A stretch of DNA of 64,000 nt from positions 1,860,001 through 1,924,000 of the forward strand of contig NZ_CP014234.1 of the NCBI RefSeq assembly GCF_001553955.1, read 5' to 3'. This document shows positions 58,448 through 64,000 of the stretch, in pieces (within the stretch, counting starts at the first letter, position 1; every line of letters starts with the position of its first letter). The position numbers and the translations under genes are program-made. The notes beneath the pieces are model-generated. The model was not told the origin of the DNA and made no database searches. It worked only from the letters and a program-made list of their open reading frames with translations. The DNA comes from Moraxella osloensis (GTDB lineage: Bacteria > Pseudomonadota > Gammaproteobacteria > Pseudomonadales > Moraxellaceae).

Positions 58448-59587
58448 ATGAAATTATTTAGCCTAAAAAAAAACAATGACTCTATAGCCCCGACTAGCAA
58501 AGATGTCAATCCATCATCACAGCTGGCTGAAAATCCAACGACAGGGGTGTCAGATAATGCGTTGCAGCTTGATACAACTCAGGCGCCGATGCAAGCGACT
58601 AACTACCCAGACACATCCCCAAAAACGACAGCAATCACAAATGCGTTTTCGCTAGATACCATTGATTTAAACCAGTTGGAAGATGAACTGCTTCATGGTA
58701 AAACGGACTATACGGCAGATAACACAAAAGCGGCTGATACCCTCGCACCCAAAAAGCTGAGTTTTGATGATTTTGATTTGGATAAGCTACCCAGTGATGT
58801 TGAACCCAACACCACTGTGACTATCGAAGACACTGCCAATACAGCGACAGTGTCACAGCCCGTACCGTCACAGACAACCGATAACGCGCCACCACAGCCC
58901 ATCGCACCACAAAGCAGTAATGAAAATAGTGATGAAAGTAATGATAAAAAAATTATCGAGACTATCGAGGCTATTGAGACTGCGCCACCCGTTGTGCTAA
59001 CCAAAACAAAACCCGAAAGTAAAGCGGTTATCGCCAAGACGTCAAACCCATTTTTAAAAATGCCAAGTCAACCACTAACGAAACGGACGTTAAAAAAACG
59101 CAATCAACTTGGGTTGCTAGTGGGTGCAGGGTTGGCACTGGCTGCTTTGGCATGGTTTTTTATGGGGCAGTCAAGCGAGCCCAACAAATCCACCGCGCAA
59201 TCACAGAAACAGACACAGACGCAGACCCAAGCACACGCAATACCCAAAACTACAGCGCCTATAGTAAAACCACAAGCTAGCGCTAGCTTACCTGCCGCGT
59301 CAACCGTCGCAGCGGAGGCAACCACTAGCTCAGCCCATGCGACCACAGCGCTACCTGCAATCACGCCAGAAGAAATTCTTGCACCGACACTGCCTGAAGA
59401 TCCGGCGATTGCCAAAGAAGAGCTGAGCCGATTGTCAGAGCAAAGCGCGCAGCTAAAAGAGCAAGAAACCATGATGCAAGACCAGCTGCGTATGATGAAT
59501 GAGCTTAGTAGTAAAAAAGAAGAGCGTATCCAGCTGCTAGAACAGCAAGTTGCACAGCTTGAGCAGCAAAAAGCCGCCAACAAATAA
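58448..59587 (+). CDS. Uncharacterised protein: long acidic linker, one TM helix, C-terminal coiled coil
   Basis: A 379-residue protein without a recognised domain. Residues 1-200 are disordered-looking and rich in Thr, Asp, Pro and Ala, with short acidic-aromatic patches such as LSFDDFDLDKL. A basic stretch (LTKRTLKKRNQ) precedes a helix (LGLLVGAGLALAALAWFFMG, ~residues 220-239), then a Gln/Thr/Ala linker and a heptad-patterned C-terminus (LSRLSEQSAQLKEQETMMQD). The architecture suggests a bitopic protein with cytoplasmic N-terminus and periplasmic coiled coil. The gene is 30 bp before the macro-like gene and probably in its operon. Confidence 0.6.
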   Translation: MKLFSLKKNNDSIAPTSKDVNPSSQLAENPTTGVSDNALQLDTTQAPMQATNYPDTSPKTTAITNAFSLDTIDLNQLEDELLHGKTDYTADNTKAADTLAPKKLSFDDFDLDKLPSDVEPNTTVTIEDTANTATVSQPVPSQTTDNAPPQPIAPQSSNENSDESNDKKIIETIEAIETAPPVVLTKTKPESKAVIAKTSNPFLKMPSQPLTKRTLKKRNQLGLLVGAGLALAALAWFFMGQSSEPNKSTAQSQKQTQTQTQAHAIPKTTAPIVKPQASASLPAASTVAAEATTSSAHATTALPAITPEEILAPTLPEDPAIAKEELSRLSEQSAQLKEQETMMQDQLRMMNELSSKKEERIQLLEQQVAQLEQQKAANK

Positions 59588-59616
59588 CCACCCACAAATA
59601 ACTGGCAGGTTAACTA

Positions 59617-60117
59617 GTGCTGACCCAAGTCGATAAAAAAACCTTGTTTCAAGACCGCTATCAAGCGCTCATTATGCCCGTCCCGGTGTCAGGTATTTTT
59701 CGTCATCGCGCCTTACTTAAGTACCAATCGCTATATCCTGAGCATTACACCGTTTACAAGCAAGCCTGTGAGCGTTCGCAGCTGTTACTCGGTGATGTGT
59801 TACAGTTTAACCCGCAGCGTGATTTGGCGGGTATGGCAGTCGGTGGGGCGTTGTCAAAGCCACAGTTCATCGTGGATATGGCAATCACAGAATTTGCCGA
59901 AAATCTACCGCATGTTGAGTATATGGTGTCAGCGTTACAAAAGTTAGAAAAAGTTGTGTTTGATTGGGGACGGTATCAAGGTATTCGCCGTGTGGCAATA
60001 TTGGCAAGTGATGAACTCATTTTGCCAAAGGACAAAATTTTTGATGAAGATATTTTGCCACTGTTTGAAAAATACCTTCAGCCTGTGAGTAGTTTGAATG
60101 TGATGGTTTATCGTTAA
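59617..60117 (+). CDS. Degenerate macro-domain-like protein
   Basis: A 166-residue protein starting at GTG 59617 with AGG upstream. Its layout follows DarG/ALC1-type macro domains: YQALIMPVPVSGIFRHRALL (where active members have an NxVNC-like loop), then YPEHYTVYKQACERSQLLLGDVLQF, an AVGG segment, and LEKVVFDWGRYQGIRRVAIL before a final strand. The Asn and the glycine-rich phosphate loop needed for ADP-ribose are not evident, so catalysis is doubtful. It may bind a nucleotide or a partner. This is a fold guess from pattern, not a family match. Confidence 0.5.
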   Translation: MLTQVDKKTLFQDRYQALIMPVPVSGIFRHRALLKYQSLYPEHYTVYKQACERSQLLLGDVLQFNPQRDLAGMAVGGALSKPQFIVDMAITEFAENLPHVEYMVSALQKLEKVVFDWGRYQGIRRVAILASDELILPKDKIFDEDILPLFEKYLQPVSSLNVMVYR

Positions 60118-60290
60118 CGCTATTGTTTTAAATAGTTTTCAATGGTTAAGATTTTATCGAGGGCTACTCAGCCATCCATCGGCATATTGCAAGTAGTAAA
60201 TTGCCAGCGTGCTCAAAACCTTCTTATTATCGGGCATTTTTTCTAAATCCTATAATAATGGTTTCATAGCGTTTGCCAAAATTTATTCCA

Positions 60291-60324
60291 AAAAAACCGC
60301 TTTACCTTACGATAAAGCGGTTTT
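60291..60324. terminator. Terminator between the macro-like gene and pnp
   Basis: AAAACCGCTTTA and TAAAGCGGTTTT form a 12-bp stem with loop CCTTACGA, with an A-run before it and T-runs after it on either strand. It probably ends pnp on the minus strand (30 bp past its stop). Confidence 0.85.
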
Positions 60325-60353
60325 CATTTTTTGACAATTAAACTTTAATAAAG

Positions 60354-62495
60354 TTATTCAACCGCTGGCGTTTCAGTATCAGCAGATTCAGTTGACGCGA
60401 TGGTTTGATCCACGCCTTTCATGGTAAGTTTAATGCGACCACGGTTGTCGATGTCTTGTACCAGTACATTCACCATTTGACCTTCTTTTAGTACATCATT
60501 CACATTCTCGATACGCGCATCAGAGATTTGTGAGATATGCACCAGACCGTCAGTATTAGGTAATACATTGACAAACGCACCAAACTCAACAATACGAGCC
60601 ACTTTACCTGTATAAGTCTTACCGACTTCTACTTCTGCCGTAATCGCCTCGATTTTAGCAATCGCGGCTTTGGTCGCGGCTTTGTTTTCACCAAAGATAC
60701 GAATGGTACCATTGTCATCAATATCAATCACTGCGCCTGTTTCTTCAGTCAGTTGGCGAATGGTTGCACCACCTTTACCAATCACGTCACGAATTTTTTC
60801 AGGGTCGATATCAATCACCGCAAAGTTTGGTGCGTGGGCGTTGATTTCTTTACGACTGGTTGAAATCACTTCATTCATTGCATTTAAAATATGGATACGA
60901 CCCGCATGCGCTTGATGTAGGGCTTTTTCCATAATCTCTGGGGTGATACCTTCAATTTTGATATCCATTTGTAGTGCAGTCACGCCATTGGCAGAACCTG
61001 CGACTTTAAAGTCCATATCGCCTAGGTGGTCTTCATCACCCAAGATGTCAGACAGCACGGCAAAACGCTCGCCTTCTTTAACCAGACCCATAGCGATACC
61101 AGCAACCGGCGCTTTGAGTGGTACGCCGGCATCCATTAACGCCAGTGATGCGCCACAGACAGATGCCATTGATGATGAACCATTGGATTCGGTGATTTCA
61201 GATACAACACGAATCACGTATGGGAAACGGTCACTATCTGGCAGCATGGCTTGTAGACCGCGGCGTGCTAGGCGACCATGACCGATTTCACGGCGTTTTG
61301 GACCGCTGTCACGACCCGTTTCGCCCACTGAGTAACTTGGGAAGTTATAATGCAGCATGAAGTGGTCTTGTTTGGTGCCCGCAAGGGTGTCAATCATGTT
61401 CACATCACGGCTGTTGCCAAGCGTGGTGGTAACGAGCGCTTGTGTTTCACCGCGGGTAAATAGCGCTGAACCATGCGTGTAAGGCAATAAGCCAACTTGG
61501 ATGTCTAAGGCACGAACCGTTTGCAAGTCACGACCATCGATACGGGGTTTGCCAGACAAAATATTGTCACGGACCGTACGGTATTTTAGGGTCTCAAATA
61601 GCTCTTTGATTTGTGCCACGTTGTCGGCATAGCCTTCAGCTTCCGCATCACCGGCTAAGGCTTCAATGGCTTGGTTTTTGATTTCATCAAGGCGAGTATA
61701 ACGGTTGGCTTTTTCGCTGATGGTATACGCTTCTGAAATCGCTGCAGCAAATTGATTTTGTAGGGTAGTTTGCAAAGCTTCGTTGACGGCAGGGGCAACG
61801 AATTGGTTTTTTTGTACGCCAACTTCTTTGGCAAATTCATTGATGGCATCAATCACGACTTGTTGCTGGGCGTGACCGTATAGTACCGCGCCAAGCATTT
61901 GGTCTTCTGATAATTCTTTGGCTTCAGATTCGACCATCAATACCGCAGACGACGTACCCGCGACCACCAAATCGAGCGAACTTTGTTTTAGCGCTTCATG
62001 GTTTGGGTTTAGCACATATTCATCGTTGATAAAACCGACACGTGCCGCACCAATCGGGCCATTAAATGGCGCTGGCGAAATTGCCAATGCCGCTGAAGTA
62101 CCAATCATCGCTGCGATATCAGCATATTGTGTTTTGTCTGACGAAATCACCGTGGCGGTCACTTGGATTTCGTTGAAGTAGCCTTCTGGGAATAATGGAC
62201 GAATCGGGCGGTCAATGAGGCGTGAAGTCAAGGTTTCCATCTCAGATGGGCGACCTTCACGTTTGCCATAGCCACCTGGGATTTTACCAGCAGCGTACAT
62301 TTTTTCTTGGTAGTTGACGGTCAATGGAAAAAAGTTTTGACCTGCTTGCGCTTCGTCTTTTACCACAACAGCAACTAGCACAGAGACGCCGCCCATGTGG
62401 ACGACGACTGAATTAGCTTGGCGTGCGATACGACCGGTTTCTAAGGTAACTTGTTGATTACCATATTGGAATTCTTTAGTAATAATATTAAACAT
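60354..62495 (-). CDS. pnp: Polynucleotide phosphorylase
   Basis: PNPase degrades RNA phosphorolytically from the 3' end and is part of the degradosome. Two RNase PH domains carry [20 protein letters not shown] (quoted part of the first) and [20 protein letters not shown]; the KH domain shows [20 protein letters not shown] and the S1 domain [20 protein letters not shown]. Length 713. It lies after rpsO on the same strand, 395 bp apart, and its leader contains a large stem-loop typical of RNase III autoregulation. Confidence 0.97.
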   Translation of the reverse strand: MFNIITKEFQYGNQQVTLETGRIARQANSVVVHMGGVSVLVAVVVKDEAQAGQNFFPLTVNYQEKMYAAGKIPGGYGKREGRPSEMETLTSRLIDRPIRPLFPEGYFNEIQVTATVISSDKTQYADIAAMIGTSAALAISPAPFNGPIGAARVGFINDEYVLNPNHEALKQSSLDLVVAGTSSAVLMVESEAKELSEDQMLGAVLYGHAQQQVVIDAINEFAKEVGVQKNQFVAPAVNEALQTTLQNQFAAAISEAYTISEKANRYTRLDEIKNQAIEALAGDAEAEGYADNVAQIKELFETLKYRTVRDNILSGKPRIDGRDLQTVRALDIQVGLLPYTHGSALFTRGETQALVTTTLGNSRDVNMIDTLAGTKQDHFMLHYNFPSYSVGETGRDSGPKRREIGHGRLARRGLQAMLPDSDRFPYVIRVVSEITESNGSSSMASVCGASLALMDAGVPLKAPVAGIAMGLVKEGERFAVLSDILGDEDHLGDMDFKVAGSANGVTALQMDIKIEGITPEIMEKALHQAHAGRIHILNAMNEVISTSRKEINAHAPNFAVIDIDPEKIRDVIGKGGATIRQLTEETGAVIDIDDNGTIRIFGENKAATKAAIAKIEAITAEVEVGKTYTGKVARIVEFGAFVNVLPNTDGLVHISQISDARIENVNDVLKEGQMVNVLVQDIDNRGRIKLTMKGVDQTIASTESADTETPAVE

Positions 62496-62553
62496 AATGC
62501 GGTTTTATCCTTTGTATGATGAAATAGGGCGATTTAAGTTTTAGTAATAGCCC

Positions 62554-62591
62554 CTAACGTTTGTGTTCTTTTCAAAAAATACAAACGTTAG
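62554..62591 (-). promoter_or_regulatory. pnp leader stem-loop
   Basis: CTAACGTTTGT (62554-62564) and ACAAACGTTAG (62581-62591) are perfect 11-bp inverted arms with a 16-base loop, 58 bp before the pnp start. In enterobacteria a long stem in the pnp leader is cut by RNase III and lets PNPase repress its own mRNA; the position here fits that role. Confidence 0.65.
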
Positions 62592-62830
62592 AAGCAATCT
62601 ACCAATTCGCTTAATAGCAGCCTTAAATCAGCCTAAGTTAAAAAATACTTTAAAAAAAGTGAGTGTTAACTGCGATTGTGCAGGCACAATGCGTTGCCTA
62701 TTCTACCTAGTTTTGTGGCGAATCACCACCTTTTAACTGCGCTTTAACCACTAATAGCCAACGATGGGCAATGACTAAGCTAATAGGTAGGGTAAAAGTG
62801 AAAAAAATTGGCTAAAAATATTGAACCCAT

Positions 62831-62858
62831 AAAAAAGCGGCTACCCAAAAGCAGCCGC
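62831..62858 (-). terminator. rpsO terminator
   Basis: GCGGCT and AGCCGC pair on the minus strand around a 10-base loop, followed by TTTTTT, 32 bp beyond the rpsO stop. Partial read-through would feed pnp, as in the classical rpsO-pnp operon. Confidence 0.82.
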
Positions 62859-62890
62859 TGATTGAATAAAGCTCATAATGCGCCGATAGA

Positions 62891-63157
62891 TTAGCGACGT
62901 AAGCCTAATTCACTAATCAATGCAGTATAACGGTCTGCATCTTTACGTTTTAAGTAATCAAGTAAAGTACGGCGTGAGTTAACCATACGAATCAAACCAC
63001 GGCGGCTGTGATGGTCAGCTTTGTGTGCTTTAAAGTGTGGTTGTAAGTCATTGATACGCGCTGTTAATAATGCCACTTGAACTTCTGGAGAACCTGTGTC
63101 ATTTTCAGCGCGTTGAAATTTTGCGATTACGTCTGCGCGGTCTTGGTTAGTCAACAT
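62891..63157 (-). CDS. rpsO: 30S ribosomal protein S15
   Basis: S15 binds 16S rRNA early in 30S assembly. The 88-residue protein shows [20 protein letters not shown] and [22 protein letters not shown], the family core. Normal length, typical rpsO-pnp order on the minus strand. Confidence 0.98.
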   Translation of the reverse strand: MLTNQDRADVIAKFQRAENDTGSPEVQVALLTARINDLQPHFKAHKADHHSRRGLIRMVNSRRTLLDYLKRKDADRYTALISELGLRR

Positions 63158-63368
63158 AATATTTTCCTAGCTTTTTTAGCATAAAATGAGAAGCCTAATC
63201 GTCTATCAGTCGAGTCGATTAGTGTAAAAAAATCAGGATAACCACGCTTCTCAGTAGTTAACCGTCAAAAAGGAGCATTATTTTAGCAAATATTGCCCAA
63301 GAAAAAAACCCTAATTTGCATTAGGGTGTTGAATTTATTAAGGCTTTCAATAGATTCAAGCTTTCAAT

Positions 63369-63478
63369 TTACTGGTTGCCCGTAGGCTGTTTGGGTGTTT
63401 CGCTATGAAGACGGTCAAGCTGCTCTTGTGGCGCGGTGGTGAGTTTATCAGCAGTCACTTCATCCGCCTCATTAGGCG
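63369..63478 (-). pseudogene. Short C-terminal coding remnant, origin unknown
   Basis: On the minus strand an open frame ends at TAA 63369-63371 and reads EADEVTADKLTTAPQEQLDR ... PKQPTGNQ, polar and protein-like. It has no start codon; upstream it enters the terminal repeat of the MITE-like element (63479-63624) and meets a stop soon after. It could be the tail of a gene whose 5' part was lost at the element insertion. It could also be chance. Confidence 0.35.
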
Positions 63479-63624
63479 TAGTATAGTTAAAACTGTAATA
63501 TAGTGAATCCTAAATTATAACAAGCACCATTTGCCCTGAGCTTGTCGAAGGGTGGCGGTCGTTATGGTTCGACCAACTCACCACGAGCGACCTTGTTCAC
63601 TATAATTCAGTTTTTACTATAATA
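63479..63624. mobile_element. 146-bp MITE-like element with 30-bp inverted ends
   Basis: The left end 63479-63508 and the reverse complement of 63595-63624 match at 25 of 30 positions (TATAGT-AAAACTG-A-TATAGTGAA pattern), with TA at both extremes. The centre has the palindrome CCCTGAGCTTGTCGAAGGG (63535-63553) and a GGTTCGACCAACTCACCAC block, both like the widespread CTTCGACAAGCTCAG-type REP sequence. No ORF of any length is inside. It differs in sequence from the 175-bp MITE. Confidence 0.75.
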
Positions 63625-63669
63625 CCGTTGGTATGGCGAAATGTGTTAATTCTGAAGGATTTAATCAGA

Positions 63670-63698
63670 CTGTCATTTAACGTTCAATAATTTGTCAC
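63670..63698 (+). promoter_or_regulatory. Pho-box-like repeats upstream of the phoX-like gene
   Basis: CTGTCAT (63670-63676), a weak CGTTCAA (63681-63687) and TTGTCAC (63692-63698) lie at exact 11-bp phasing, 98 bp before the ATG. The outer two fit PhoB half-sites well; the middle is poor. Confidence 0.6.
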
Positions 63699-63795
63699 AT
63701 AATCTTGCTACGCTGTTTCCATAATTTTATAAGTGTGTCTAACAGCTTACTAACTTATTTCATGAATTTATCAATTATTAGCCTGAGGTATCGCC

Positions 63796-64000
63796 ATGAC
63801 CCAACATAACCATTTTGATCATGACTTCGTAGAAGACTCTAACACATCAAAAAATCCAGAATTTAGCCAAATTGTTGCCAAACGTATGAGCCGTCGCACC
63901 ATGTTGAAAGGTGGTACAGGTCTGACTGCAGCAGCGTTTTTTGGCACATTGCCGCTCGTAGGCTGTGGTAGCGACAATGACAATGACAATGATGTACCTT
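63796..64000 (+). CDS. phoX: PhoX/DUF839-type Tat-exported phosphatase, N-terminal fragment
   Basis: Only the first 68 codons are in the window. The leader KRMSRRTMLKGGTGLTAAAF has the twin-arginine motif, preceded by a long polar N-terminus as in PhoX proteins, and followed by PLVGC, a lipobox-like site. A run of Asp/Asn after the cysteine fits a linker. PhoX is a calcium- and iron-dependent alkaline phosphatase of the Pho regulon, in keeping with the Pho-box-like sites upstream. The fragment cannot exclude another DUF839 protein. Confidence 0.72.
   Translation, partial: MTQHNHFDHDFVEDSNTSKNPEFSQIVAKRMSRRTMLKGGTGLTAAAFFGTLPLVGCGSDNDNDNDVP

Noticed and set aside
59104-59595. Cys/Ser-rich minus-strand frame opposite the coiled-coil gene
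   Set aside because: It mirrors Gln/Ala codons of the plus-strand gene, with no plausible start signal.
63535-63553. CCCTGAGCTTGTCGAAGGG as a terminator
   Set aside because: No T-run follows and no gene ends nearby; the motif is better explained as a REP-type repeat.

Overview
The window reads as chromosomal DNA of a gammaproteobacterium of the family Moraxellaceae (Moraxella/Faucicola/Psychrobacter type). This rests on gene order (lgt-thyA-folA; lepA-lepB-DUF4845-rnc-era-recO-pdxJ; ribH-nusB-thiL-pgpA; rpsO-pnp; phoB-phoR), a choline-kinase-type homoserine kinase, an OmpA-family porin, and a moderate-GC coding background with AT-rich intergenic DNA. It is an inference from content, not a database match. 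Almost all of the window is housekeeping sequence.

Layout. 1-10.8 kb: the lnt 3' end, a small Ala-rich membrane protein, then lgt-thyA-folA on the minus strand, hisF, and divergent thrB. An AT-rich island (5.47-6.35 kb) follows, holding a DUF3800 gene and, facing it, what looks like a complete small structured-RNA gene. After that come DUF2007, a YafJ-type amidotransferase, a histone-deacetylase-like hydrolase, a class V aminotransferase, a 5'-truncated YchJ-like remnant and a YdjM-like membrane protein. 10.8-20.2 kb: short tandem repeats, tRNA-Glu and tRNA-Ala, a MITE, dedA, gltX, ribH-nusB-thiL-pgpA, glmU and glmS. 20.2-29.6 kb: an FMN-binding glutamate-synthase-like protein, the glutathione formaldehyde pathway (adhC-fghA), acs, a BaiN-type flavoprotein, ygfZ and yjdM. 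29.8-36.6 kb: the lepA-to-pdxJ cluster. 36.6-42.9 kb: a pseudopilin, ompA, a solitary TnpB element, typA and mscL. 43-51.2 kb: dadA, phoR-phoB split by a second MITE copy, dtd, psd, an MFS exporter, a DODA-type dioxygenase and rlmH. 51.6-64 kb: rnr, an EEP nuclease, prlC-yheV, two uncharacterised genes (the second looks like a degenerate macro domain), pnp-rpsO, a different MITE carrying a REP-like palindrome, and the start of a phoX-like Tat-exported phosphatase.

How things connect. phoB has a well-formed Pho box, and the phoX-like gene has Pho-box-like half-sites at 11-bp phasing, so a phosphate-starvation circuit is partly visible here. RNase III (rnc), PNPase (pnp, with a long stem-loop in its leader) and RNase R (rnr) are all present. 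GlmU and GlmS supply UDP-GlcNAc; Lnt and Lgt are two of the lipoprotein-maturation enzymes. Intergenic regions carry many 11-23 bp tandem duplications, which suggests frequent replication slippage.

Most notable: (i) the DUF3800 gene with a convergent ~70-nt RNA gene that has its own promoter, structured body and GAAA-tetraloop terminator; (ii) two 175-bp MITE copies differing at one base, one of them inside the phoB-phoR junction; (iii) an orphan TnpB whose canonical RuvC-II glutamate position is glycine, with a possible replacement glutamate further on; (iv) a macro-domain-like orphan protein.
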